A model generated the notes under the pieces. It was given only the letters and a program-made list of their open reading frames with translations, was not told the origin of the DNA and ran no database searches. This document shows positions 27,411 through 35,579 of a stretch of 64,000 nucleotides of DNA, in pieces. The translations under genes were made by a program, and so were the position numbers. Numbering within the stretch: the stretch's first letter is position 1; every line of letters starts with the position of its first letter. This DNA is from Flavobacterium reichenbachii (GTDB taxonomy: Bacteria; Bacteroidota; Bacteroidia; Flavobacteriales; Flavobacteriaceae): the NCBI RefSeq assembly GCF_002217435.1, contig NZ_MUHF01000002.1, positions 1-64,000 of the forward strand, given 5' to 3'.

Positions 27411-28086
27411 ATCTAAATTCTCCTAAAACCTTTGTGTTTTCTGCCCGCTGATACCAATCATTATAAACCAGCTCTAAATTTTCTACTGTAAATTCTCCAA
27501 AATCATAATCACGAAATTTTTCTGTAACTGCTATTAATTTTTCAGGATCTTTAAGGTTTTCCTTAAAACGCATAATAGTAGAATGTGCTGTAGAAATGGT
27601 ATATCGGCTGTCGATACTTTGCTTCAAATTGGTATTCTGGAAGTTTTCCCGAAGTTTATTTCTTAAAATATCTATAGAATCGTCTAGCGGAAAACCTTGA
27701 ATCATAACCGCCGACGAAGAAGCAGTCACGCCTCGAAATGCTATTTTAATTTTATCTATATCAACAAGGCTTTTGCAGATAATTTCGATATAATCGTGTG
27801 GTGAAATTTGATTTAAATCAAAACCTTCATGACAGGAAATAATAGATAAAACAGTAATGTGAATGTCTGAATCGGGATAAAAATATTGGTCAGAATCTAC
27901 TTCTTTTAATTCATTCAATAAAAGATTTATTTCTGATTTTATTTTTTCACTTGGGCGAATGAGAAGCGTGATTCCGAATCTGGAATCGGAAGCGTCATTA
28001 ATCTGTTGATCCAAAACATAATTTTTGGATAAAATTGCTTCGGAAGATTTTTTATAAAGTTCCTTATAATGTTCGTTTAGATTCAT
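27406..28086 (-). CDS. 2H-phosphoesterase superfamily protein
   Basis: 226 residues with the two HxT/S motifs of the 2H fold: HITVLSI near residue 76 and HSTIMRF near 167. Family members include 2',5'-RNA ligase/LigT and cyclic phosphodiesterases acting on RNA or ADP-ribose products. FGITLLIRPSEKIKSEI and AVMIQGFPLD fit the two-lobed structure. The stop codon is supplied by the end of repeat element B. The next gene upstream (DUF1801) is 6 bp away, implying a small operon. The substrate is unknown. Confidence 0.85.
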   Translation of the reverse strand: MNLNEHYKELYKKSSEAILSKNYVLDQQINDASDSRFGITLLIRPSEKIKSEINLLLNELKEVDSDQYFYPDSDIHITVLSIISCHEGFDLNQISPHDYIEIICKSLVDIDKIKIAFRGVTASSSAVMIQGFPLDDSIDILRNKLRENFQNTNLKQSIDSRYTISTAHSTIMRFKENLKDPEKLIAVTEKFRDYDFGEFTVENLELVYNDWYQRAENTKVLGEFRL

Positions 28087-28092
28087 TGAATT

Positions 28093-28455
28093 TTATTTCT
28101 TTTTCGCTTTTTCGGCATTTTCTTTCACTCTAAATTTTACAATTTTAGTGATTAAGGCAAAAGGCATAGGTTGGTTTAAAGGAAATTGTACAGAACCTTT
28201 GCCTGTTTTATATTTAGAAAGTTCTTCTTTAAAATTCTCATGACCGCTTGGTAACGCATATAACCCAATATGATTTTTAAACGCAGCAAAATAAACCAGA
28301 ATTCCGTTCTGCTCAAAAGCAGGCATCGAATAACTAATTTTTTCCTTAGCATCCGGCGCCGCTTTTTGAATCGTCATTCTGATTTTCTCCAAAATTTCCT
28401 GTACGTCATTAGGAAACAAGCCAATGTATTCGCTGATATTTTCGGGTTTTTTCAT
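28093..28455 (-). CDS. DUF1801/YdhG-family protein
   Basis: 120 residues. VQEILEKIRMTIQKAAPDAKEKISYSMPAFEQNGILVYFAAFKNHIGLYALP is the classic YdhG/DUF1801 core, and KGSVQFPLNQPMPFALITKIVKFRV closes the domain. Members are intracellular. The Bacillus homologue Fra is an iron chaperone, but that role is not general. A second, more divergent DUF1801 protein is encoded at 33361-33786. Confidence 0.9.
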   Translation of the reverse strand: MKKPENISEYIGLFPNDVQEILEKIRMTIQKAAPDAKEKISYSMPAFEQNGILVYFAAFKNHIGLYALPSGHENFKEELSKYKTGKGSVQFPLNQPMPFALITKIVKFRVKENAEKAKKK

Positions 28456-28470
28456 TTTTGTTTGTTTTTT

Positions 28471-28541
28471 GTTTCAAGTTTCAGGTTTCATGTTCTCTAT
28501 GGTAACTTGAAACTTGAAACCTGAAACGTGAAACCTGAAAC
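28471..28541. repeat. Hairpin made of 7-bp GTTTCAA-type units
   Basis: Left heptads GTTTCAA, GTTTCAG, GTTTCAT; right heptads CTTGAAA, CTTGAAAC, CTGAAAC, GTGAAAC, CTGAAAC. It fills the gap between two minus-strand genes, leaving 6-15 bp on each side. Same family as 10530-10606. Confidence 0.85.
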
Positions 28542-28547
28542 TTTTTT

Positions 28548-29015
28548 TCAAGCCAGACCTTTAGGAAAGCGATCTAAAACTAAATTCAGTAAAATATGAT
28601 GCTCTAAATATGCTTTTGCGCCTGCTAAAACCAATGTAAAACCTTCAGTCGAATTTCTTACCTGATCGATTATTTTATCCGTATCTCCCTTAAAACCAGA
28701 ATTGGTGATGCTTACAAAAGTTTCATTTTCGTTTAACGGACTAAAAAACCATTCGACTAAAGTATTTTCATCTGGATTCCCCCATTCAATTACAATTTTT
28801 CTGTTTTCCTGTAAAACCAGTGTAGTAACCGAAAGTGAAAAACCATACATTTCCCAAGTCCATTCGGTTTTTTGGTTTTCCTCTAATTTTCCGGAACCTT
28901 TTGTAAACCAAAAATTACTCGTGATTTCCGGATTTACAAAAGCCTGAAAAACTTCTGAAACAGGTTTTCTAATCAGCATTTCGGCTTTTGCGAATTTGTT
29001 GTTTTCTGTTTTCAT
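28548..29015 (-). CDS. SRPBCC (AHSA1-like) domain protein
   Basis: 155 residues from the start at 29015 (MKTENNKFAKAEMLIRKPVSEVF). The longer frame to 29129 adds 38 atypical residues and is rejected. EVFQAFVNPEITSNFWFTKGSGKL and the closing NSTEGFTLVLAGAKAYLEHHI are typical of the START/Bet v1-like AHSA1 group, which forms a hydrophobic pocket. The function in bacteria is generally unknown. A second member of the superfamily is at 37978-38463. Confidence 0.85.
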   Translation of the reverse strand: MKTENNKFAKAEMLIRKPVSEVFQAFVNPEITSNFWFTKGSGKLEENQKTEWTWEMYGFSLSVTTLVLQENRKIVIEWGNPDENTLVEWFFSPLNENETFVSITNSGFKGDTDKIIDQVRNSTEGFTLVLAGAKAYLEHHILLNLVLDRFPKGLA

Positions 29016-29110
29016 CTTCTTATAGTTAGATGTTAAATACAAGGTGAGATTTGATAACTCAAACCTCAAAAAAATTTGGAGCTGTAATTTACGAAAAAAG
29101 TAGACTGAAT

Positions 29111-29146
29111 AAAAAAAGAGCTTTATCAATTTATGTAAAGCTCTTT
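29111..29146 (-). terminator. Intrinsic terminator, minus strand
   Basis: Stem AAAGAGCTTTA / TAAAGCTCTTT with a 10-nt loop and an A-run giving U7 on the minus strand. It lies beyond repeat C, about 180 bp downstream of the LOG gene, so it most likely ends that transcript. Confidence 0.75.
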
Positions 29147-29221
29147 CTGGGTTGTTTTAAAGTGTTTAATATCTAAATACTTGAAAAATATGCTGGGAAT
29201 TTTTTACAAAGTTTTTAATTA

Positions 29222-29314
29222 AACCCGTTGAGTGTAATTATTTCAATACATAGTTCCGATCCCGAAACTTCTGTGTTAAATTAACTTTTTTGATACTTAC
29301 ACCCAGAGGGTTAT
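29222..29314. repeat. Copy (C) of the MITE-like intergenic element
   Basis: 93 bp. The left end AACCCGTTGAGTGTAATTA and right end TACACCCAGAGGGTTA form imperfect terminal inverted repeats. The interior TGTGTTAAATTAACTTTTTT matches copy B, and TCCCGAA echoes copy D. It ends 8 bp from the stop codon of the LOG gene. Confidence 0.8.
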
Positions 29315-29321
29315 TAAATAT

Positions 29322-29903
29322 TTAAACCTCCTTTTTCTCTATCCATTTTCCAACTGCGGGCGGAACATAATTTTTCATTTTTAACAATAAATCATCTATA
29401 TTCTCGCTTACCAAAAGCATCTCCTGATTTACATCTTTTAATAGACCTTTTTCGACCATAACTTTTGTAAGTTCGATTAGAGAATCGTAAAAGCCGTTTA
29501 TGTTTAAGATCGCAATTGGTTTTTTATGAAGACCTAATTGTGCCCATGTCAGCATTTCAAATAATTCTTCCAGAGTTCCAAAACCGCCCGGAAGCGCAAT
29601 TACGCCATCGCATAAATCATTCATTTTGGTTTTTCTTTCGTGCATGCTTTCTACCAAAATTAATTCGGTAAGGTTGGTATGAGCAATTTCTTTAGAACGA
29701 AGAAAATCAGGAAGAACTCCGATCACTTTTCCGCCTGCATTTAAAGTTCCGTCGGCGACAGCTCCCATTAAACCCACATTTGCACCGCCATAAACTAATT
29801 CTATATTTTGTTCTGCCAATGCCTTTCCAAGTAATGCTGCCTGTTCTTTATAAATCTCTTCGGTACCAAAACTGGATCCGCAGAAAACGGTTATTCTTTT
29901 CAT
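29322..29903 (-). CDS. LOG-family protein (cytokinin-riboside-monophosphate phosphoribohydrolase type)
   Basis: 193 residues with a Rossmann-like core. VFCGSS at the N-terminus, GGANVGLMGAVADG, SMHERKTKM and the defining PGGFGTLEELFE motif are all present. Bacterial LOG proteins cleave the N-glycosidic bond of AMP-type nucleotides; many are mis-named lysine decarboxylases. It is likely cytosolic and transcribed with the upstream acetyltransferase genes or alone (gap 89 bp). Confidence 0.92.
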   Translation of the reverse strand: MKRITVFCGSSFGTEEIYKEQAALLGKALAEQNIELVYGGANVGLMGAVADGTLNAGGKVIGVLPDFLRSKEIAHTNLTELILVESMHERKTKMNDLCDGVIALPGGFGTLEELFEMLTWAQLGLHKKPIAILNINGFYDSLIELTKVMVEKGLLKDVNQEMLLVSENIDDLLLKMKNYVPPAVGKWIEKKEV

Positions 29904-29992
29904 TTTAATTGTGTTATATATTAGAAGTAAAATGTTAGATGTTGGAAATTAGAATTTTCTTTTTTCTACTCTTTACTATTTCCTCTCAAATT

Positions 29993-30514
29993 TCAGGATT
30001 TACGAAGTTCATATTCAAAATAAGGCACATCGACTCCATTAATCTGAAATACCATATCATTGATTTTTTCTGCTCCGAGTTTTAAAACGGCTTTTTGAGA
30101 ACGGAAATTTTCTGCTCCAACGTGAAAAAGAACCGAATCAACATACTGAAAAGCATAATCTATCAATATTTTTTTGTTTGATTTATTATAAGGACCGCCC
30201 CAAAATTTTCGTGTAATAAAGGTGTAGCCAATTCCAACGCTCGATTTTTCGGGATTGTAATCGTAAAAACTGGTAGTTCCCATTATTTCATTGGTTTGTT
30301 TATCAAGAATTAGGAATGAACTTTTTGAAATTATGATTTCGAAAAAAGTTTTAAAACCTTCTCTTTGATATCGGTCTTTCACAGGATTCTGTTCCCAAAT
30401 TAACGGGTCGGAAGCTGCTTCAAATAATGCTTCAAAATGTTTTTCTTCTAACGGAATTAATTTTGTGATTTCATTTTCTAGAAAATCTGGCTGTAAGTTG
30501 AAGTTTGATGTCAT
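29993..30514 (-). CDS. GNAT acetyltransferase, tandem copy 1
   Basis: 173 residues of the RimJ/RimL-like GNAT_3 group: KLIPLEEKHFEALFEAASDPLIWEQNP at the N-terminus, GTTSFYDYNPEKSSVGIGYTFI in the core, and FHVGAENFRSQKAVLKLGAEKI in the acetyl-CoA and C-terminal region. It is clearly paralogous to the gene 6 bp upstream, sharing NFNLQPDFLENEI. The acceptor (a protein N-terminus or small molecule) is unknown. Confidence 0.9.
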   Translation of the reverse strand: MTSNFNLQPDFLENEITKLIPLEEKHFEALFEAASDPLIWEQNPVKDRYQREGFKTFFEIIISKSSFLILDKQTNEIMGTTSFYDYNPEKSSVGIGYTFITRKFWGGPYNKSNKKILIDYAFQYVDSVLFHVGAENFRSQKAVLKLGAEKINDMVFQINGVDVPYFEYELRKS

Positions 30515-30520
30515 GATTCT

Positions 30521-31048
30521 TTATTTTTTTATTTGATAAACAAAATTATGTCGTGAAGGTTCATTGTTATAATCAACATTAACCTCGTCTATTTTTTGAG
30601 CACCTAATTTTTCTATTGCTTTTTGAGATCTATAATTTTTGGGGCCAATATAAAATTGAACTTTATTGACAAATTGAAATGCATAATCGAGCATTATTTT
30701 TTTGACCTGAGCATTAAAACCAGTTCCCCAATAGTTTCTTCCGTAAAAAGTGCATCCAATAAAAATGCTATTGTTGGCTGGTTCGAAATCATAAAATTGC
30801 GTACTTCCTGCAATCTCATTTTTGGTTTTATCGAAAATTATAAAAGCTCCTTTGCTTTCGATTGCGTCTTCAAAGAAATTTAAAAATACTTCTCTTTCAT
30901 AACGGTTATTATTGGGATGCTGTTCCCAAATTAGGGGATCTGAAGCTACCTTGTAAAGATCTTCAAAATGATTTTTTTCTAACGGAATCAGTTTTATGAT
31001 TTCATTTTCCAGAAAATCGGGCTGTAAATTGAAGTTATTTGTAGTCAT
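30521..31048 (-). CDS. GNAT acetyltransferase, tandem copy 2
   Basis: 175 residues, same family and order of motifs as its neighbour: KLIPLEKNHFEDLYKVASDPLIWEQHP, GSTQFYDFEPANNSIFIGCTF, and FYIGPKNYRSQKAIEKLGAQKI. The 6-bp gap and near-identical first 25 residues indicate tandem duplication and co-transcription. Divergence in the middle suggests different acceptors. Confidence 0.9.
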   Translation of the reverse strand: MTTNNFNLQPDFLENEIIKLIPLEKNHFEDLYKVASDPLIWEQHPNNNRYEREVFLNFFEDAIESKGAFIIFDKTKNEIAGSTQFYDFEPANNSIFIGCTFYGRNYWGTGFNAQVKKIMLDYAFQFVNKVQFYIGPKNYRSQKAIEKLGAQKIDEVNVDYNNEPSRHNFVYQIKK

Positions 31049-31073
31049 AATTTTTTGCCATTAATTATAGGAT

Positions 31074-32213
31074 TTAAAGCAATTTTATTTTTAAAATCTG
31101 TTTAATCTGCACACAAGAAACGTCTTGCATTTTGATTTCTTTTCCTGTTTTTTTCAGCAGTCCTGTTTTTTGATTTCTTCTAAAAACAATCACATTTCCT
31201 GTGTTGACATTTGAAGCGATTAAAAATTTTCCGCTTTCATCAATGGCAAAAACCCGCGGATGTTTCCCAAAAGTCGATTGATAGCCAATGTTTTTTAAAA
31301 GTCCGTCTGCATCAATAGAAAAAACAGCAATATTGTTTTCTTTTCCTCTGTTTGAGGCATAAAGAAATTTTCCGTCGGGCGAAATATGAATATCTGAACT
31401 TTCAGAAAAACCTTCATACTTGTCTTTGTGGGTTTTAATTCGCTGAATCTTTTTTAAAGTGCCATTTCCATATTCATAAACGCTTATTGTTCCGGACATT
31501 TCTTCAATGCAATAACCGTATTTTTGATTGGGATGAAAAGTAAAATGTCTTGGACCTGCTTGTAAATCTGTTTTTGTAAACGGAATTGCTGCTTCTGTTA
31601 AGGGCTGCTTTTTAGTTTCATTAAATTGATAACAGTGTATTTTATCAGCACCTAAATCGGGCAGGAATAAATAATCAAATTGAGGTGAAAATATAGTGGA
31701 GTGCACATGCGAACTTTTTTGCCTTTCGGGATGAATACTTCCTTCTGAATATTTGAAATTTTGCGCAATAGAATCAATTTTTCCATTTTCTAAAACCGGA
31801 TGAACCGAAACGCTTCCTTCGGTGTAATTTCCGTTTACAAGCCATTTACCGTTTTTATGTACCGAAACATAAACCGGATTTTCACCTCCGCTGGATTGTT
31901 TGTTTAAAAAAGTTAAGCTTTTTTGATCTGCATTAAATTCAAAACTGCTTACACTTCCTGCATTTGGAGTTTTGGTATCTGTACAGGCGTAAATATATTT
32001 TCCGTTTGGAGAAACCGTTAAGTAAGAAGGATTTATAATGTCTTTTGCCCCAGTTATTTTTGTCAATTTCCCATTCAAAGTATCCAATTGATAAATCTGA
32101 ATAGCTTCTGCAGATTTATCGCGATTATAAGATCCTAAAAAGACATAAGTATTTTGCGAAAATCCGCTCAACGTTACCAGAAATACTATTATTAGGAGGA
32201 GTTGTTTTTTCAC
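31074..32213 (-). CDS. Secreted lactonase-family beta-propeller (6-phosphogluconolactonase-like)
   Basis: 379 residues with a signal peptide (about 1-19, LVTLSGFSQ). The rest is a seven-bladed propeller of the YbhE/lactonase family, with repeated NPSYLTVSPNGKYIYACT, NPVYVSVHKNGKWLVNGNY, GPRHFTFHPNQKYGYCIEE, and SSDIHISPDGKFLYASNRG. Cytosolic YbhE hydrolyses 6-phosphogluconolactone, but this exported version probably acts on another lactone or a cell-surface sugar. Confidence 0.9.
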   Translation of the reverse strand: MKKQLLLIIVFLVTLSGFSQNTYVFLGSYNRDKSAEAIQIYQLDTLNGKLTKITGAKDIINPSYLTVSPNGKYIYACTDTKTPNAGSVSSFEFNADQKSLTFLNKQSSGGENPVYVSVHKNGKWLVNGNYTEGSVSVHPVLENGKIDSIAQNFKYSEGSIHPERQKSSHVHSTIFSPQFDYLFLPDLGADKIHCYQFNETKKQPLTEAAIPFTKTDLQAGPRHFTFHPNQKYGYCIEEMSGTISVYEYGNGTLKKIQRIKTHKDKYEGFSESSDIHISPDGKFLYASNRGKENNIAVFSIDADGLLKNIGYQSTFGKHPRVFAIDESGKFLIASNVNTGNVIVFRRNQKTGLLKKTGKEIKMQDVSCVQIKQILKIKLL

Positions 32214-32266
32214 GTTTTTCTTTTACTTCAAGTTATAATATCAATCTAAAATCTGCAATCGAAAAT

Positions 32267-33364
32267 TTATTTAATCCCTTTCCACCATTGTTTAAATAGC
32301 TGATTTTCATTTCTGATTTCCACTAATTCTCCAATCATCGGTGTGATCAGCGAAATCGGATTTTCGTCATTTTGTGTGAGAGTTGTAATCTTTTCTAAAG
32401 GTTCGTCCCACGGATGATTGGCCAATAAAAATTTTGAGGAATGAATGGGAAATACACGTTTTGCTTTTAAATCCTTTGCGGCCTGAATAACATTTTCGGG
32501 TAAGTTGTGAATGTATTTCCATTTTTTATCATATTGCCCGTTGTCCATCAAAGCGAGGTCAAACGGACCGTATTTTGCACCAATTTCAGCAAAGTGAGTA
32601 TCATAACCGCTGTCACCGCCCAAATACATTTTAAAATCTCGTGTTTCTAAAATATAAGAAAGCCAAAGCGTATTACAGCGTATGTAACTGCGGCCGGAAA
32701 AATGTCTTGCAGGTGCCGTGTAAAGTGTAATATTTTGATCGAGTTCTATTTTTTCATTCCAGTCTTTTTCTATTATTTTTTGAATAGGAAATCCCCACGA
32801 TTCAAAATGAGAACCCACGCCCAAACCGCATACAATTTGTTTTGTTTTGGGCTTTAGTTTAAGAATCGTTTTATAATCTAAATGATCGTAATGATCATGA
32901 GTAATCAATAAATAATCAATTTCCGGAAGGTCATCAACAGTATAAATATCTGTTCCTTTAAAAGATCTTGTAGTTCCCGGAATAGGAGACGCGTTACCGC
33001 TGAAAACCGGATCGACTAAAATTCGTTTTCCTTCAATTTGAATATAATAGGAAGAATGCCCAAACCATACTAAAACATCTTGTTCTATAGAAAGCTGCAG
33101 CAAATTTGTTTTTATTGATGGAAGAGGTTGTGCAGGAGTTCTGCGTTCTTTTTTCTTAAAGATAAATTCAAATAAAACTCCGGTCATGGTATATCCTTCT
33201 GTAAGATCCGGAGTGAAATTTATATTTTGAAATCGGCCTTCTCTATAATTTGGCGATTTTTTAATTAACTGCAATCGCTCACCAGCCGGCGCTTTTCCAA
33301 ATCTGGGATCTTGTAAAAAAAGAAAAACAGCCAAAAAGGCGAGTATTATAAAAGTGATGATCAT
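32267..33364 (-). CDS. MBL-fold metallohydrolase (NAPE-PLD-like)
   Basis: 365 residues. An N-terminal hydrophobic segment (IITFIILAFLAVFLFL) anchors or exports the protein. The metallo-beta-lactamase signature LLITHDHYDHLDY (HxHxDH), the later GGDSGYDTHF and the C-terminal PIHSSKFLLANHPWDEP are typical of the NAPE-PLD/UlaG-like group. It probably hydrolyses a phosphodiester or lipid head group; the substrate is unknown. It overlaps the upstream DUF1801 gene by 4 bp (ATGA), so the two are translationally coupled. Confidence 0.9.
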   Translation of the reverse strand: MIITFIILAFLAVFLFLQDPRFGKAPAGERLQLIKKSPNYREGRFQNINFTPDLTEGYTMTGVLFEFIFKKKERRTPAQPLPSIKTNLLQLSIEQDVLVWFGHSSYYIQIEGKRILVDPVFSGNASPIPGTTRSFKGTDIYTVDDLPEIDYLLITHDHYDHLDYKTILKLKPKTKQIVCGLGVGSHFESWGFPIQKIIEKDWNEKIELDQNITLYTAPARHFSGRSYIRCNTLWLSYILETRDFKMYLGGDSGYDTHFAEIGAKYGPFDLALMDNGQYDKKWKYIHNLPENVIQAAKDLKAKRVFPIHSSKFLLANHPWDEPLEKITTLTQNDENPISLITPMIGELVEIRNENQLFKQWWKGIK

Positions 33365-33786
33365 GTTTTGTTTTTGGGATATAGTTTGTTTAAATTCTCT
33401 ACAGAGAGCGAAATGATTTTTTTGAGGATTTCCAGATCAATATCAGCCAATTTTTTGATGTAAATACAGCCTTTTCCCGATTTATGTTTTCCTAATTTCA
33501 AAAGTAATTCTTCTCTGTTTTCCGGGGTGTAGCAATAAAGCGAAATAGCTGCTTTTCTGGGAGAAAACGCTGCGAGCGGTGCACTGCCTTCGTGGCCGCT
33601 ATCGTATTTGTAATCATAACTTCCAAAACCAATAATTGCCGGTCCCCACATTTTTGGTTCAAAACCAGTTTCTTCCTGCATTATTTTTAGAAGTTCAAAA
33701 GCATCATTTCGTTTTGCCTGATCTTCAACAGCGTTAATAAAATCAGTAACACTGTCTGTGGTTTCTGTGGTTTTATTTTTTGCCAT
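33361..33786 (-). CDS. DUF1801-domain protein
   Basis: 141 residues. DFINAVEDQAKRNDAFELLKIMQEETGFEPKMWGPAIIGFGSYDYKY, AAFSPRKAAISLY and KLGKHKSGKGCIYIKKLADIDLEILKKII fit the DUF1801 fold. Small cytosolic protein of unknown function. Its end overlaps the start of the MBL hydrolase gene and it lies 7 bp after the serine hydrolase gene, so the three form one operon. Confidence 0.88.
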   Translation of the reverse strand: MAKNKTTETTDSVTDFINAVEDQAKRNDAFELLKIMQEETGFEPKMWGPAIIGFGSYDYKYDSGHEGSAPLAAFSPRKAAISLYCYTPENREELLLKLGKHKSGKGCIYIKKLADIDLEILKKIISLSVENLNKLYPKNKT

Positions 33787-33793
33787 TTCAATA

Positions 33794-34840
33794 TTATTTT
33801 TGATTTAATAAATTACTTTTCAAAAGAATGTTTTTAATTTTTACTTCGGCAGCATAAAATAAATTAGAGTCATTATTCATCTGATTTTCTATAAAAATCA
33901 AGCTGATATTACTTTCGGGAAAATACAAATTTACAGAAGAAAATCCATCTCCCAAACCAGTGTGTCCAACATATTTTATGGGTTCTTTTTCAATAATTCG
34001 AATGCCGTAACCATAACCTTCTTTTTCTTTTCCAAAAAAGCTGTGCTGCGCTGTGATATTGTATTTAAACATTAACTGATAGCTCTCTGGTTTTAAAAGT
34101 TTTCCTTTATGTAAATTTTCATTCCAAATTGCTAAGTCGCCGGCAGTCGAAACAATTCCGTTAGAAGCACTGCTTTCCGGAGTAATTATGGTGTTTTTTA
34201 CAATTTCAATATTATTATTTGTATTAATATAACCTGAAACTATATTTTGTTTTTTAGCGGGATCATAACAAAATGTATTTTTCATTTTAAGATCTTTAAA
34301 AAAAGCATTTACTGTTTCTGAATAGCTTTTCTTAGTAGTAAATTCAATTATTTTACCAAGCAGACTGTAGCCTAAGTTTCCATATTTAAACTCTGTTCCG
34401 GGTTTAAATAAAAGCGGTTTATTTAAATCTGATATTCCGTGAGTATGATTTAATAATTGATGAACGGTTACAGAATCGGCCCAGGTCTGCTTGAGTTCCG
34501 GCAGGTATTTTTTAATAGGCGCCTGCAGCTTGATTCGTCCTTGTTCTACTTCTTTTAAAATTAAAACTGCTGTAATTTGTCTTGTGTTGGACATGATCTC
34601 AAATTGACTGTCTAATTTTAAAGGTTTCTTTGTTTCAAAATTAGAATAGCCTTTTACTTTAGAATATAATGTTTTTCCGTTTTTTGAAATTAATACAACA
34701 CCGTTGAAAATTGGAGAATTATTCTGAATAATGCTGTCAATTTGTAAAGTGTAATTTTCTGATTTTTGAGCAAAAGTATTGCAATTAGAAAAGATAAATA
34801 GTAAAAATAAAAAAGGAAAGATTCTAAAAATAGAGTTCAT
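33794..34840 (-). CDS. Lipoprotein serine hydrolase (class C beta-lactamase fold) with SNTR instead of SxxK
   Basis: 348 residues with a lipoprotein signal (lipobox FSNC, Cys 20). The domain has LLNHTHGISDL, the Tyr motif YGN at 153-155 and a HTG triad element near 296. At the nucleophile the motif reads S84-N-T-R87, where most family members have S-x-x-K. Loss of the base lysine suggests a non-hydrolytic or altered enzyme. Members otherwise include D-alanyl-D-alanine carboxypeptidases and esterases. Probably first gene of a three-gene operon. Confidence 0.88.
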   Translation of the reverse strand: MNSIFRIFPFLFLLFIFSNCNTFAQKSENYTLQIDSIIQNNSPIFNGVVLISKNGKTLYSKVKGYSNFETKKPLKLDSQFEIMSNTRQITAVLILKEVEQGRIKLQAPIKKYLPELKQTWADSVTVHQLLNHTHGISDLNKPLLFKPGTEFKYGNLGYSLLGKIIEFTTKKSYSETVNAFFKDLKMKNTFCYDPAKKQNIVSGYINTNNNIEIVKNTIITPESSASNGIVSTAGDLAIWNENLHKGKLLKPESYQLMFKYNITAQHSFFGKEKEGYGYGIRIIEKEPIKYVGHTGLGDGFSSVNLYFPESNISLIFIENQMNNDSNLFYAAEVKIKNILLKSNLLNQK

Positions 34841-34900
34841 TGTCTGGTTATGTATTTTTTGGTTGAAGTTTAAAAAAATAATTTAATCGTGTTTAAAAAA

Positions 34901-35269
34901 TTAAAACATTCCATTTTCGTTAATCATTTCTGCGGGAACAGCTTGTCCTAAATCCCAAAGTTCTACTATTTTATCCGATTCAAATTTAAAAATATGAACA
35001 ACAGCAACACCAGAATCAGTTGTGTTTTGTTTGATATGAGAATGTACGGCAACCATATCTTTGTCGCCGATAGCGTGATGAATTTCAAGGGTTTTATTTG
35101 GGTTTAATCTAAAAGATTCATCCATAGCAAGCATCAAAGTATTAGCATCTCCCTTAAAATAAACATTATGATGTTTGAAATCCTTACCTATATACAGCCG
35201 AAATGCCTCATGTGAATGCCCTTTGGCGGCTAATTTTAAAAAGTCTTTTGCAATATATTTCTTAGTCAT
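34901..35269 (-). CDS. SnoaL/NTF2-like protein
   Basis: 122 residues of the small cone-shaped NTF2/SnoaL-like fold: FRLYIGKDFKHHNVYFKG, HHAIGDKDMVAVHSHI, VVHIFKFESDKIVELWDLGQAVP. Bacterial members are putative ester cyclases or isomerases; no catalytic residue set lets me choose. Single minus-strand gene with about 60 bp on either side. Confidence 0.85.
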   Translation of the reverse strand: MTKKYIAKDFLKLAAKGHSHEAFRLYIGKDFKHHNVYFKGDANTLMLAMDESFRLNPNKTLEIHHAIGDKDMVAVHSHIKQNTTDSGVAVVHIFKFESDKIVELWDLGQAVPAEMINENGMF

Positions 35270-35352
35270 GATTTTAAAATTTAAAAGCTAACTAAGTTAT
35301 GAAATTTAAAAGTATTTTTTGAAGTAAAAGATTTCGAAATTTGAGTTAGAAT

Positions 35353-35568
35353 TTATAAAATTTCAGGTTTTATCTCGCTGATATTTATACCTAATGCTGT
35401 AAATTCTTTTTGACCTAAATCGGTAATATAAAAATTTTTATCAGACGGATTTTTTTTGGCAATCCATCCTTTTTCTATAAAAGTTTCTGCCAAAAGCTGT
35501 CCAAGTTTTCCGCCAATATGCTCGTAACACATTTTTGCTGGTTTTAGGCTGGTCGTTTTATTTTCCAT
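35353..35568 (-). CDS. Stand-alone ArsR-type C-terminal domain
   Basis: 71 residues from the ATG at 35568 (MENKTTSLKPAKMCYEHIGGKLG). A longer open frame to 35700 overlaps the upstream gene and lacks sense. The stretch CYEHIGGKLGQLLAETFIEKGWI and FYITDLGQKEFTALGI resembles the domain that follows the winged helix in a group of ArsR-family regulators, yet no DNA-binding winged helix is present. The start is 11 bp after the upstream stop codon, so it is co-transcribed with the membrane protein gene. Function unknown. Confidence 0.7.
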   Translation of the reverse strand: MENKTTSLKPAKMCYEHIGGKLGQLLAETFIEKGWIAKKNPSDKNFYITDLGQKEFTALGINISEIKPEIL

Positions 35569-35579
35569 AATTGAATGAT

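Noticed and set aside
28548..29129. Longer SRPBCC protein starting at 29129
   Set aside because: The 38 extra residues are atypical and run into a terminator; the start at 29015 fits the family.
29111..29146. Riboswitch or small RNA
   Set aside because: A simple stem with T-run in terminator position explains it.
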